The position numbers and the translations under genes are program-made. A model generated the notes under the pieces. That model did no database searches, was not told the origin of the DNA, and was given only the letters and a program-made list of their open reading frames with translations. Source: 13-2-20CM-68-14 sp046733295 (GTDB lineage Bacteria; Actinomycetota; Thermoleophilia; Gaiellales; Gaiellaceae). Taken from it: 64,000 nt of DNA. Of this stretch, positions 24,540 to 33,130 are shown one piece after another (position 1 is the first letter of the stretch; each line of letters starts with the position of its first letter). Where the stretch lies: the NCBI GenBank assembly GCA_046733295.1, contig JBKPOY010000005.1, positions 1 through 64,000 on the forward strand. The letters are read 5' to 3'.

Positions 24540-24570
24540 CAGTTCGTGGGGACAGTCCCCGAACGAACTG
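24540..24570. repeat. REP-like palindrome
   Basis: Nested inverted repeats: CAGTTCG (24540-24546) with CGAACTG (24564-24570), and inside it GGGGAC (24548-24553) with GTCCCC (24555-24560). It sits in the 160-bp gap between the PLD and cyclase genes. The pattern is that of a REP-type extragenic palindrome; it could also end the PLD transcript. Confidence 0.5.
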
Positions 24571-24610
24571 CCGCGACGCTCGGCGGCGGCGAGACGCGAG
24601 AATGCCCGCG

Positions 24611-25300
24611 ATGACCAGCCTGCCCGCCGGAACCGTCACGTTCCTCTTCAGCGACATCGAGGGCTCGACCCGCCTGTTGCAGCAACTCGGCGACGGGTAC
24701 GGCGAGCTCGACGCGCAGCACCGGCAGGTGATGCGAGAGGCGGCCACCGGCGCCGGCGGGGTCGAGATCGACGCCCAGGGAGACGCGTTCTTCTTCGCGT
24801 TCACCCGCGCGCGGGACGCGGCCGCCGGGGCGCTCGACGCGCAGCGTCGCCTGGCGACCGAGCGCTGGCCGGACGGCGTCACGGTCAACGTGCGGATGGG
24901 ACTGCACACCGGCGAGCCGACGCTCGGCGACGAGGGCTACGTCGGGCTCGACGTCGTCCGCGGCGCCAGGATCGCCGCGGCCGCCCACGGCAGCCAGATC
25001 CTCGTCTCGGAGGCAACGCGCGCGCTGCTCCCGGCGGAGTTGCCCGACGGCGCAGAGCTGGTCGACCTCGGCGAGCACACGTTGAAAGACCTCGACCGGC
25101 AGGAAAGGCTGTTCCAGCTCGTCCCTGCGGGCATGAGCGGCGAGCTGCCGGTGCCGCGCTCGGAGCAGCCTCCTGATCCGCTCAGCCGCAAGATCAACGC
25201 CTACGTGGAACAGCAGGTGATCCAGGCGCTCGAGGAGACGCCCGCCGAGCCGGAACGATCTGCCCGTTGGCTGTCGCGCCTGCGGCGCCGGAAGGACTAG
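24611..25300 (+). CDS. Class III adenylate/guanylate cyclase, stand-alone catalytic domain
   Basis: 229 residues from ATG 24611. The catalytic domain opens with TVTFLFSDIEGSTRLLQ, where Asp15 is the first metal ligand. The second Asp is in EIDAQGDAFFFAF, followed by VRMGLHTGEP and GYVGLDVVRGARIAAAAHGSQILVS. It makes cAMP (or cGMP) from ATP (or GTP). No membrane or sensor domain precedes it; a polar tail of about 60 residues follows. ATG 24602 is an alternative start, but GAGAAT lies 7 nt before 24611. The stop overlaps the convergent 71-aa gene (CTAG). It may feed the cNMP-binding proteins at 53.8-59 kb. Confidence 0.85.
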   Translation: MTSLPAGTVTFLFSDIEGSTRLLQQLGDGYGELDAQHRQVMREAATGAGGVEIDAQGDAFFFAFTRARDAAAGALDAQRRLATERWPDGVTVNVRMGLHTGEPTLGDEGYVGLDVVRGARIAAAAHGSQILVSEATRALLPAELPDGAELVDLGEHTLKDLDRQERLFQLVPAGMSGELPVPRSEQPPDPLSRKINAYVEQQVIQALEETPAEPERSARWLSRLRRRKD

Positions 25301-25512
25301 TCGAGGGCGACGATGAGCGTGACGATTCCCGCGATCACGAGCACGATCGCGACGACCACCACGACGCCGGCCGCGATCAGAAGCCGGCGGGCCTCGTGCG
25401 CCGCGCGGCTCTTGAGCGGCCGCGGGTCGCCCTCGCCCTGCAAGATGCGGTAGGCCCGGCGCACGGCCCAGAACCCCACCCACCGGTAGAGGAGCGGCGC
25501 GGCTACTCCCAT
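25297..25512 (-). CDS. Small single-pass membrane protein
   Basis: 71 residues from ATG 25512, overlapping the 3' end of guaA by 10 nt. An amphipathic/basic N-terminal half (PLLYRWVGFWAVRRAYRIL) is followed by a long C-terminal hydrophobic helix (LLIAAGVVVVVAIVLVIAG) ending LIVALD. Position directly after guaA implies co-transcription. The same frame is open much further upstream but that is antiphase to guaA. Function unknown. Confidence 0.6.
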   Translation of the reverse strand: MGVAAPLLYRWVGFWAVRRAYRILQGEGDPRPLKSRAAHEARRLLIAAGVVVVVAIVLVIAGIVTLIVALD

Positions 25513-27077
25513 TCGATGGTCGAGGGCGGCTTCGACGAGATGTCCAGCGCAACCCGGTTCACCGCCGGGATCTCGTTGATGATCCGGCTCGAGATCGTCT
25601 CGAGCAGGTCGTAGGGCAGCCGCGCCCAGTCGGCGGTCATCGCGTCTTCGGAGGTGACCGCCCGGATGACGATGGGGTAGGCGTACGTCCGCTCGTCTCC
25701 CTGGACGCCGACCGAGCGGATCCCGGGCAGCACCGCGAAGCACTGCCAGAGCTCCCGGTAGAGCCCCGCGCGGCGGATCTCGTCGAGCAGGATCGAGTCG
25801 GCCTCGCGCAGGATCTCGAGCCGCTCTCGGGTCACCTCGCCGATGATCCGAATCGCGAGCCCGGGCCCCGGGAACGGGTGGCGCCATACCATCCGCTCGG
25901 GCAGTCCGAGCTCCGCGCCGACTCGCCGCACCTCGTCCTTGAAGAGAAGTCGCAGCGGCTCGACGAGCTCCATCTCCATCTCCTCGGGCAGGCCGCCCAC
26001 GTTGTGGTGGGACTTGATCTTCGCGGCGACGCCCTCGGTGCCGCCCGACTCGATCACGTCGGAATAGAGCGTGCCCTGGACGAGGTGCCGGACGGCTCCC
26101 AGCTTCGCCGACTCCTCCTCGAAGACACGAATGAACTCCTCCCCGATCCGGGTCCGCTTCTCCTCGGGGTCGTCGACCGCCTCGAGACGAGCCAGGAACC
26201 GCTCCTCCGCGTCGACGTGGACGAGCGGCACGTGGAAGTGCCCGCGAAAGGTCTCCACCACTTGCGCCGCTTCGTCCTTGCGCAGGAGCCCGTGGTCGAC
26301 GAACACACACGTCAGCTGGTCGCCGACCGCCTTGTGCACGAGTAGAGCGGCGACTGCCGAGTCGACCCCGCCCGACAGCGCGCAGAGCACGCGCTCGGCG
26401 CCGACCTGCGCGCGGATGCGCTCGACCTGCTCCTCGATCACGGCCGCCGCGGTCCAGGTCGCGGGCGCGTCTGCCACGTGGTAGAGGAAGTTCTTCAGCA
26501 CGTCCGTCCCGTAGGGCGTGTGGACGACCTCCGGGTGGAACTGGACCCCGTACAGCCTCCGCTCCTCATGCTCGAACGCCGCGATCGGCGTCGAGGCCGA
26601 CCCCGCAACGATGCGGGCGCCGGCCGGCGGCGCCGTCACCGAGTCGCGGTGCGACATCCACGTGGTCTGCTCTTCCGGGAGTCCCGCGAACAGCGCCCCC
26701 TCGTACGTGCGGACTTCGGTCTTGCCGAACTCGGAGACGCCCGTGCGGTCGACGCTGCCGCCGAGATCCTGCGCCATCAGCTGCATGCCATAGCAGATCC
26801 CGAGCGTGGGGATTCCGAGCTCGTACAGGCGTGGGTCGATCCTCGGCGCGCGGTCGGCGTAGACCGAGGCCGGACCGCCACTCAGCACGAGCGCGAGCGG
26901 GTTTCGCGCCTGGACTTCCTCAGGGGTCACGGCGTGGCCGACGAGCTCGGAGTAGACCCGGCATTCGCGGACCCGCCGAGCGATCAGCTGCGAGTACTGG
27001 CCGCCCAGGTCCAAAACGAGCACCGGCCGCTCCTCTGCGGCCGGCTCGCTGACGGGCAGCGGGACGACGTCGCCCAT
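25503..27077 (-). CDS. guaA: GMP synthase (glutamine-hydrolysing)
   Basis: 524 residues from ATG 27077. The N-terminal class I amidotransferase has Cys95 in GICYGMQ and the His in FHPEV. The ATP-pyrophosphatase domain has LSGGVDSA, and the C-terminal dimerisation domain ends with the conserved KPPSTIEWE. It converts XMP to GMP. The ATG shares one base with the guaB stop (TGATG), so the pair is coupled. The in-frame codons upstream belong to guaB. Confidence 0.96.
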   Translation of the reverse strand: MGDVVPLPVSEPAAEERPVLVLDLGGQYSQLIARRVRECRVYSELVGHAVTPEEVQARNPLALVLSGGPASVYADRAPRIDPRLYELGIPTLGICYGMQLMAQDLGGSVDRTGVSEFGKTEVRTYEGALFAGLPEEQTTWMSHRDSVTAPPAGARIVAGSASTPIAAFEHEERRLYGVQFHPEVVHTPYGTDVLKNFLYHVADAPATWTAAAVIEEQVERIRAQVGAERVLCALSGGVDSAVAALLVHKAVGDQLTCVFVDHGLLRKDEAAQVVETFRGHFHVPLVHVDAEERFLARLEAVDDPEEKRTRIGEEFIRVFEEESAKLGAVRHLVQGTLYSDVIESGGTEGVAAKIKSHHNVGGLPEEMEMELVEPLRLLFKDEVRRVGAELGLPERMVWRHPFPGPGLAIRIIGEVTRERLEILREADSILLDEIRRAGLYRELWQCFAVLPGIRSVGVQGDERTYAYPIVIRAVTSEDAMTADWARLPYDLLETISSRIINEIPAVNRVALDISSKPPSTIEWE

Positions 27078-28594
27078 CACGGCCTCCGGTAGTTGGGAGC
27101 GTCGGCGATCGTGGTCATCCCGTGCGGGTGGCTCTCCCGGAGGCCTGCGCCCGTGATCCGGACGAACATGGCGTTCTTCATCTCCTCGATCGTCGCCGCC
27201 CCGCAATACCCCATCGCCTGGCGGAGCCCGCCCACGAGCTGGTGGAGGACGTTCGCGACGGGACCCTTGTAGGGGACCCGTCCCTCGACCCCCTCGGGGA
27301 CGAGCTTGTCGACGTCCTCGACGTCGCCCTGGAAGTACCGGTCCTTCGAGAAGCCGCGCGCCTTCATGGCGCCCAGCGACCCCATGCCCCGGTACTGCTT
27401 GAAGCGCTCGCCGCCGGACAGGATCACCTCTCCGGGCGCCTCGTCCGTGCCAGCCAGGAGACCGCCCGTCATGACGGCGTCGGCGCCGGCGGCGATTGCC
27501 TTCGCGACGTCGCCGGACGAGCTGAGCCCGCCGTCGCCGAGCACCGGCACGCCGTGCCCGGCCGCCGCCCGCGCGCAGTCGTAGATCGCGCTCACCTGTG
27601 GGACGCCGACGCCGGCCACGACCCGGGTCGTGCAGATCGCCCCGGGGCCGATGCCGACCTTGATCGCGTCCGCTCCCGCGTCGATGAGGGCCTCGGTCGC
27701 CTCGGCCGTGGCGATGTTGCCGGCAATCACGTCGCCGTCCCAGCGGCGCTTGAGGCGGCCGACCATCTCGACGACGTTGCGCGAGTGGCCGTGGGCCGTG
27801 TCGACGACGAGAATGTCGGCGCCCGCCTCGGCGAGGGCCGCGGCACGGTCGTCCGCGTCCGGCCCCACGCCGACGGCCGCGCCGACGCGAAGCCGTCCCT
27901 GCGCGTCCTTCGTCGCGCGCGGGAACTCGATCTGCTTGCGGATGTCCTTGACGGTGATGAGGCCCTTGAGCCGCCCCTCGGTGTCGACGACGGGCAGCTT
28001 CTCGACCTTGTGCCTGTGAAGGATCTCGCGCGCCTCGTCGAGCGTCGTGCCGACCGGCGCCGTGATCAGATCGCGGTCGGTCATCAGCTCCGAAACGCGG
28101 CGCGACGACGCATCTTCTTCGCGGAAGCGGAGGTCGCGGTTGGTGAGGATCCCGACCAGGCGGCCCTCGGCATCCGTGACCGGGACGCCCGAGATGTGGT
28201 ACCTCGCCATCAGCTCCAGCGCGGTCTCGATCGGCGCGTCGGGGGGAAGGGTGACCGGCTCCACGATCATGCCCGACTCCGAGCGCTTGACCTTGTCGAC
28301 CTCGGCGACCTGGTCCTCGATCGAGAGGTTCCGGTGCAGGATCCCGATCCCGCCCTCGCGCGCGAGCGCGACCGCGAGCCGCGCCTCGGTGACGGTGTCC
28401 ATCGCCGCCGAGACGATCGGGATCTCGAGCGCGACGTTCCGCGTCAGGCGCGTCGCCGTCGAGACCTCGTTCGGCAGCACGCCGGACTCGGCCGGCACCA
28501 GCAGCACGTCGTCGAAAGTCAGGCCTTCACGCGCGAACTTGCGGTCGAGCTCGATCAGTCGCTCGATCGTCTGCGGCGTGAGCTCTACGGCCAA
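27077..28594 (-). CDS. guaB: Inosine-5'-monophosphate dehydrogenase
   Basis: 505 residues. TIM barrel with two CBS domains inserted at about 105-225. The catalytic loop GIGPGAICTTRVV has Cys321, and the flap region GSLGAMKARGFSKDRY follows. It oxidises IMP to XMP, the committed step to GMP. Start is TTG 28594; the conserved LTFDDVLLVPAES begins at residue 25, as expected. TACCAT lies 10 nt upstream. Operon with guaA and the 71-aa membrane protein. Confidence 0.96.
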   Translation of the reverse strand: MAVELTPQTIERLIELDRKFAREGLTFDDVLLVPAESGVLPNEVSTATRLTRNVALEIPIVSAAMDTVTEARLAVALAREGGIGILHRNLSIEDQVAEVDKVKRSESGMIVEPVTLPPDAPIETALELMARYHISGVPVTDAEGRLVGILTNRDLRFREEDASSRRVSELMTDRDLITAPVGTTLDEAREILHRHKVEKLPVVDTEGRLKGLITVKDIRKQIEFPRATKDAQGRLRVGAAVGVGPDADDRAAALAEAGADILVVDTAHGHSRNVVEMVGRLKRRWDGDVIAGNIATAEATEALIDAGADAIKVGIGPGAICTTRVVAGVGVPQVSAIYDCARAAAGHGVPVLGDGGLSSSGDVAKAIAAGADAVMTGGLLAGTDEAPGEVILSGGERFKQYRGMGSLGAMKARGFSKDRYFQGDVEDVDKLVPEGVEGRVPYKGPVANVLHQLVGGLRQAMGYCGAATIEEMKNAMFVRITGAGLRESHPHGMTTIADAPNYRRP

Positions 28595-28604
28595 TTGACG
28601 AGCG

Positions 28605-28610
28605 ATGGTA
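28605..28610 (-). promoter_or_regulatory. -10 element (TACCAT) of guaBA
   Basis: TACCAT, 10 nt, then TTG 28594; a leader of only a few nt and no Shine-Dalgarno. Confidence 0.45.
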
Positions 28611-28640
28611 CCAGCGGTGCGAGACGGCGAAGCCTGCGCG

Positions 28641-29636
28641 TCAGCCGTTGACGGGCACCGCCGCCGAGTTCGCCCACGCCGTCCGGGCGGCGCTCGTCGC
28701 CGCGACGACGACCCTGAGCGTGTAGCCGACGTCGGCGGGCGAGACGAGATACGTCGACGTCGTCGCCCTGGCGATCGGCAGGCACACGTCGGCGGCCGTG
28801 TCGGCGCAGCGCTGCCACTCGTAGCCGAGGGCCGGGGCCTCGGATGCCTGCCACGTTCCCGGCGCGGCGCTGAGGGTCTCGCCCGTCTGGGGGACGCCGG
28901 TGATCGTCGGCGGTTGGATCGACAGCGGCGGCGGCGCCATCAGCGCGCCCGCGATCCGTGTCCCCCGGAACCGGTCGCCGTCGACGCAGCCGCGAATCCC
29001 GGGGACGCGGCTGCAGTTCGTCCACTGCCAGAACGACCAGCCCGTCGAGCCCCAGTTGGAGGCGGGAACGCGCGGAGCCTTCACGCGCCAGTGCGCGATC
29101 CAGAGCCGTGACCCCGTCGCAGCAAAGAGGCCGGCGTCACGCATCGAGCGCTTCCAGAAGGAGGGCGACGCGTAGATCGTCGGCCGGATCCCGACCCTGC
29201 GCCAGACCTCGTCGAGCCAGGCGTTCGTCCACGTGCGCAGCGACGCGGGCGGCAGGCCGCCGGTCCGCTCGAGGTCGAGCACGGGCGCGAGCTCGCCCGT
29301 CTGCGGAGTGGCGACGGAGACGAAGAGATCGGCCTCGGCGACCGCGTCGGCGACGATCGCCTGCCGCGTCGAGCCGTTCGGCCGCGCCAGGTGAAAGGCG
29401 CCAAAGCCAAGCCCTGCGGCCTTCGCGCCGCCGCGATTCCTGCCGTACGTCCAGTCGATCCCGAAGCCGTTCGTCGCCTCGGCGAACGCGAAGCGGTACC
29501 CCCCGCGGTTCACCTTCGCCCAGCCGATCGTGCCCTTCCAGTGCGAGACGTCGATCCCACGTACGTAGGCCGACCCCCCTGTGGGGAGGCCGAGCACGAG
29601 AACCAACGCGATTAGCAGGGAGAAACGGCGGCGCAC
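28641..29636 (-). CDS. Secreted GH25 family lysozyme-like muramidase with Ig-like C-terminus
   Basis: 331 residues from GTG 29636. Signal peptide (RRRFSLLIALVLVLGLPTGGSA), then a GH25 barrel opening with GIDVSHWKG (Asp29), PVLDLERTGG holding the D-x-E catalytic pair, PTIYASPSFW and WSFWQWTNC. The C-terminal ~90 residues (PPTITGVPQTGETLSAAPGTW...) form one bacterial Ig-like repeat. Predicted to cut peptidoglycan outside the membrane. The frame is open upstream to 30293, antiphase to the kinase gene. A TAGGCT hexamer lies 11 nt upstream of the start. Confidence 0.85.
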   Translation of the reverse strand: MRRRFSLLIALVLVLGLPTGGSAYVRGIDVSHWKGTIGWAKVNRGGYRFAFAEATNGFGIDWTYGRNRGGAKAAGLGFGAFHLARPNGSTRQAIVADAVAEADLFVSVATPQTGELAPVLDLERTGGLPPASLRTWTNAWLDEVWRRVGIRPTIYASPSFWKRSMRDAGLFAATGSRLWIAHWRVKAPRVPASNWGSTGWSFWQWTNCSRVPGIRGCVDGDRFRGTRIAGALMAPPPLSIQPPTITGVPQTGETLSAAPGTWQASEAPALGYEWQRCADTAADVCLPIARATTSTYLVSPADVGYTLRVVVAATSAARTAWANSAAVPVNG

Positions 29637-29650
29637 GAGCGCCGTTGAGC

Positions 29651-30610
29651 CTACCGCTCCGAGATCACCGGCTCCAGCTCGGCCACGTCGACCGCGCCCA
29701 GCAGGCGGCCGACGTCGCGCGGCTCGAACCGTCCGGCGCCGACCTCGAGCGTCGAGGCGGCGCCGGTCGCGACCGCGGTCCGCAGCGCTTCCTCCGCCGG
29801 CTTCCCCTCGAGCCAGGCGGCGAGGTAGGCGGCCAGAAGGACGTCGCCCGAGCCGACTGCGGAGATCGGCTCGATGCTCGGCGCCGTCGCCCGGTAACGA
29901 TGGACGTCGCGCTCCTGGCGCAGCAACGCGAAGCAGCCGGACTCCTGGGTGATCAGCACGTTGCGCGCTCCACGCTCGGCGATCGCGTCGAGCCCGAGCA
30001 TGAAGTCGTCGTCGTCGTTGAACTCCTGGCCGACGAGACCCTCCGCCTCGCGCTGGTTCGGTGAGACGAGGAACGGCTCGGCCTGGACGCCGAGACGGAG
30101 CGGCTGGCCTTCGGCGTCGAGCACGCTGCGCGCGCCCCGGCGGTTGAGCTCGCGGATCGTCTCCTCGTAGAACCCGTCGTCGACGTCCCGCGGAAGCGAG
30201 CCGGCGAAGACGACGGCGTCCGCATCCTTGGCGAGGTACGCCAGCTTGCCGGTGAGCATCTCGAGCTCCTCCGGCCGCACCGCCGGGCCCCACTCGTTGA
30301 TCTCGGTGTATGTGGGCGCGGTCGGATCGACGACGGCGGTCGAGGTTCGCGACTCGTCCTCGATCCGGACGAAGTCGTTGAGAATCGCCTCGGCCGTCAG
30401 CTCCTCGACGATCCGCGTGCCGGTGCGGCCGCCGGCCAGCCCCGTGGCGACGACGGGAACGTCGAGACGCTTGAGCGCCCGGGCGATGTTGATCCCCTTC
30501 CCGCCCGCGAGCATCAGGCCCTGGGTCGCCCGGTGTCGCTGGCCGCGCTGGAAGTTCGGGACGGTGAGCGTCCGGTCGAGGGCGGCGTTGAGCGTGACCG
30601 TGACGATCAC
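29651..30610 (-). CDS. PfkB-family sugar kinase (1-phosphofructokinase-like)
   Basis: 319 residues from GTG 30610. N-terminal IVTVTLNAALDRTL and AGGKGINIARALKRL are typical of the 1-phosphofructokinase/tagatose-6-phosphate kinase branch of PfkB. The C-terminal VGSGDVLLAAYLAAW contains the catalytic Asp (GSGD in place of GAGD). No PTS genes are nearby to confirm fructose-1-phosphate as substrate. The start overlaps the carboxypeptidase stop (GTGA), so it is translated as part of that operon. Confidence 0.85.
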   Translation of the reverse strand: MIVTVTLNAALDRTLTVPNFQRGQRHRATQGLMLAGGKGINIARALKRLDVPVVATGLAGGRTGTRIVEELTAEAILNDFVRIEDESRTSTAVVDPTAPTYTEINEWGPAVRPEELEMLTGKLAYLAKDADAVVFAGSLPRDVDDGFYEETIRELNRRGARSVLDAEGQPLRLGVQAEPFLVSPNQREAEGLVGQEFNDDDDFMLGLDAIAERGARNVLITQESGCFALLRQERDVHRYRATAPSIEPISAVGSGDVLLAAYLAAWLEGKPAEEALRTAVATGAASTLEVGAGRFEPRDVGRLLGAVDVAELEPVISER

Positions 30611-31728
30611 GAGACCCACCCCCACATGTGGCTCACGGTCCGTCGGGCGTAGAAGCCGGTGCGGCCGAGGACGCCCGGACGCGACACCGTCCGCTCGGCG
30701 ACGAGCGTCTCGCGTCCGACGAGCCGCGATCCCTGGTAGACGCGGATCTCGCCGAGCGGCTGGCCGCGCAGCACCGGCAGGGGCGCGGCCGCCTTGGAGA
30801 CGATCTTCTGCACGAGCGCCCGATCGATGCGGACGGCTCGCATCACCCGCGTCGGGGCGACGAGCCCGACCGGCTTCCGGCCGTAGCCGACCTCGACCCG
30901 GGCGTAGACCCGGTCGCCGCGGATCACGGGGATCCGCTTGTACCGAGACAGCCCCCAGCGGAGGAGCGCGGCCAGATCGGCGTTCCGCGTCGACCGGTCG
31001 GGGGAGCCCAGGATCGTCCCGTAGATCGCGATCCCGCCCCGGTTGACTGCTGCAGCCTCGTTCCAGCCGGCCGCCGACGTGTGGCCGGTCTTGACACCGA
31101 TTACGCCCGGGAAGGTGGCCAGCAGGTCGTTCCACGTATGCAGCACGCGTCCCCCTGCGATGGTCTCGCGCTGGCGGCGCACGATCGAGCGGATCACGGG
31201 CCGCTGCATCAGCAGCCGCGCGAGCTTCGTCACGTCCCGGGCGCTGGAGACGTGCCCGAGCGCGTCGAGTCCGTCGGGCCGCATGTAGTGAGTGTCCGTC
31301 AGCCCGAGTTGCCGGGCGCGCGTGTTCATCATCGCCACGAACCTTGTCTCGCTCCCCCGCCCGACGTAGTAGGCGAGTGCGTCCGCGGCGTCGTTCGCGC
31401 TCTGGATCATCGCCGCCTCGACCAGGTCGCGAACGGTGATCTTCTCGCCCGCGCGCAGGTTCACCGAGGACTCGCCCACCGAGGCGGCTCCAGGCGCCAC
31501 GGTGACGACGTCGCCGAGCTTCGTCCGCTCGACCGCGAGCAGCACCGTCATCAGCTTGGTCAGGCTCGCGATGGGGACCCGGGCCCGCTCACGGTAGTGG
31601 GCGAGCACCTGACCGGATCGCCCGTCGGCGACCAGATAGGCGCGCGCATGCACCTGCGGCAGGGCGCCGAGCGCCGGCGCCGCGAGCGCGAGGGCCGCGG
31701 CGACAAGGACGACCAGGCGGCGCTTCAC
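30607..31728 (-). CDS. D-alanyl-D-alanine carboxypeptidase (penicillin-binding protein 5/DacF family)
   Basis: 373 residues. Signal peptide (RRLVVLVAAALALAAPALG), then the S11 serine peptidase motifs: Ser55-Leu-Thr-Lys58, Ser110-Ala-Asn112, and Lys213-Thr-Gly215. A C-terminal beta-rich domain (about 270-373) follows, as in PBP5/6. It trims pentapeptide side chains of peptidoglycan outside the membrane. Start GTG 31728 with a leaderless -10. Downstream the PfkB kinase gene is coupled by GTGA. Confidence 0.92.
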   Translation of the reverse strand: MKRRLVVLVAAALALAAPALGALPQVHARAYLVADGRSGQVLAHYRERARVPIASLTKLMTVLLAVERTKLGDVVTVAPGAASVGESSVNLRAGEKITVRDLVEAAMIQSANDAADALAYYVGRGSETRFVAMMNTRARQLGLTDTHYMRPDGLDALGHVSSARDVTKLARLLMQRPVIRSIVRRQRETIAGGRVLHTWNDLLATFPGVIGVKTGHTSAAGWNEAAAVNRGGIAIYGTILGSPDRSTRNADLAALLRWGLSRYKRIPVIRGDRVYARVEVGYGRKPVGLVAPTRVMRAVRIDRALVQKIVSKAAAPLPVLRGQPLGEIRVYQGSRLVGRETLVAERTVSRPGVLGRTGFYARRTVSHMWGWVS

Positions 31729-31736
31729 GTTCGCAG

Positions 31737-31742
31737 AGGCTA
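31737..31742 (-). promoter_or_regulatory. -10 element (TAGCCT) of the D,D-carboxypeptidase gene
   Basis: TAGCCT, 8 nt, then GTG 31728. Leaderless layout. Confidence 0.55.
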
Positions 31743-31747
31743 CCGGC

Positions 31748-32656
31748 CTACCAGCCGGAGACTGCCCAGATCTCGCTCTTCAGCCGTGCCGCCTCGTGGG
31801 AGGCGCCGGCGCGCCAGTCCTCACCCGATGTCCGGAACCCGTAGGTGACGCTGCGCGCGGCAGCGACGAGCGCGCTCGCCGGCCCGCTGGTGAAGGCACG
31901 CGCGACGTCGCCGGGAGAAGCGCCCTGCGCCCCCACCCCGGGCAGGAGCAGGATCGAACGCGGCAGGAGCTTCCGCGCCTCGCCGATCGCGCGAGAGTGC
32001 GTCGCGCCGACGACGGCGCCGACGCTCGAGAGGCCGTGCTCGCCGACCAGATCCTCGCCCCACTCCGCCACGAGCCCGGCAACGTGCTGCCAGAGGAGGC
32101 GGCCGTCGCTCAAGCGCACGTCCTGGATGTCGCCGCCACCTTCGTTGGACGTCTTCACCAGGCAGAACAGGCCGCCGCCCAGCCGCCGGCAGGCGCCGAG
32201 GAACGGCTCGAGCGAGTCGCGGCCGAGGTAGGGGTTCACGGTGAGTGCGTCCGCGACAGGGAGGTCGCCCTCGAGATACGCCGCTGCGTAGGCGCGGGCG
32301 GTCGAGCCGATGTCGCCTCTCTTGCCGTCCGCGATCACCAGGAGCCCGGCAGAGCGGGCATAGGCCGAGGTGGCTTCGAACGCGCGCAGGCCGTCGGCGC
32401 CGAGCGCTTCGAAGAAGGCCAGCTGCGGCTTGACGGCCACGGCATGCGGTGCGACGGCGTCGATGATCCCGCAGCAGAAGCGCGCCACCGCGTCGGCCGC
32501 GGAGCTACGGGCGACATGGGCATCGCCGCGAAGCTCGACGGGAAGCAGGTCGAGCCTGGGGTCGAGCCCGACGACGAGCTGCGATCGCTTGCGCTCGACC
32601 GCCTCCGCGACGCGGTCGCCGAAGGTGGCCGTGGCCGGCGGCGTCTCCAGCTGCAT
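31748..32656 (-). CDS. pyrF: Orotidine 5'-phosphate decarboxylase (type 2)
   Basis: 302 residues, the long PyrF form. VVGLDPRLDLLP near the N-terminus, VKPQLAFFEALG and IADGKRGDIGSTA with the catalytic Lys-x-x-Asp, then LPGVGAQGA near the end. It makes UMP from OMP. Start ATG 32656 with a leaderless -10. pyrE lies 470 bp further upstream on the same strand, separated by the HU gene. Confidence 0.93.
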   Translation of the reverse strand: MQLETPPATATFGDRVAEAVERKRSQLVVGLDPRLDLLPVELRGDAHVARSSAADAVARFCCGIIDAVAPHAVAVKPQLAFFEALGADGLRAFEATSAYARSAGLLVIADGKRGDIGSTARAYAAAYLEGDLPVADALTVNPYLGRDSLEPFLGACRRLGGGLFCLVKTSNEGGGDIQDVRLSDGRLLWQHVAGLVAEWGEDLVGEHGLSSVGAVVGATHSRAIGEARKLLPRSILLLPGVGAQGASPGDVARAFTSGPASALVAAARSVTYGFRTSGEDWRAGASHEAARLKSEIWAVSGW

Positions 32657-32663
32657 CGGTCGA

Positions 32664-32669
32664 AGCGTA
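32664..32669 (-). promoter_or_regulatory. -10 element (TACGCT) of pyrF
   Basis: TACGCT, 7 nt, then ATG 32656. Leaderless layout. Confidence 0.55.
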
Positions 32670-32698
32670 GTCGGCGGCTCGGAAGCGCGATGAACGCC

Positions 32699-32723
32699 GA
32701 AGGCCGCCCGGTGGGCGGCCTTC
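32699..32723 (-). terminator. Terminator of the HU gene
   Basis: GAAGGCCGCCC / GGGCGGCCTTC, an 11-bp perfect stem with a 3-nt loop, about 50 nt after the HU stop and 30 nt upstream of the pyrF promoter, followed on the minus strand by GGCGTTC. It separates the highly expressed HU gene from pyrF. Confidence 0.65.
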
Positions 32724-32772
32724 GGGAAATCGTGGAGGGAGGCCCTCGTCCGCTACATCCCGCCCCTGTCGC

Positions 32773-33054
32773 TCAGCCGCCTCGGACGGCTTGCTTCAAC
32801 GAGCTCCCGGCCGAGAACTTGGGCACGTAGGCGGCCGGGATCTGAACCTTCTGACTCGGGTTGCGCGGGTTCACGCCCTGGCGCGCCGCGCGATGCTGAG
32901 TCGTGAACTTTCCGAAGCCTGTGAATGCGACCTCTTCGCGGTTTTTCAGGGCATCCGTGATCGTGTCGATGACCGCGTCCACGGCCTCGCCGGCCTCGCG
33001 GCGCGCAAGTCCACTCTTCTGTGCTACCCGGTCGACGAACTCCTGCTTGGTCAC
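32773..33054 (-). CDS. hup: DNA-binding protein HU
   Basis: 93 residues. Helical N-terminus (TKQEFVDRVAQKSGLARREAGEAVDAVIDTI), then VAFTGFGKFTTQHRAARQGVNPRNP, the HU/IHF beta-arm signature with the Pro at its tip, and YVPKFSAGSSLKQAV. Nucleoid-associated dimer. No Lys/Ala-rich C-terminal tail as in mycobacterial HupB. The start is GTG 33054 with AGGAG about 7 nt upstream, one of the minority of genes here with a clear ribosome-binding site. Confidence 0.95.
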   Translation of the reverse strand: MTKQEFVDRVAQKSGLARREAGEAVDAVIDTITDALKNREEVAFTGFGKFTTQHRAARQGVNPRNPSQKVQIPAAYVPKFSAGSSLKQAVRGG

Positions 33055-33101
33055 GTGTGCACTCCTCTCCTCCGACTTTGACGGGGCTGGACCGAGGCCG
33101 G

Positions 33102-33130
33102 ACCCTAACAGTGTCAGGGATTTGGCTCAA
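33102..33130 (-). promoter_or_regulatory. -35/-10 promoter of the HU gene
   Basis: TTGAGC (33125-33130) and TAGGGT (33102-33107) on the minus strand, 17 nt apart, a sigma70-type pair. The -35 overlaps the pyrE stop codon. The transcript would have a leader of about 40 nt with a Shine-Dalgarno, unlike the leaderless genes around it. Confidence 0.55.
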
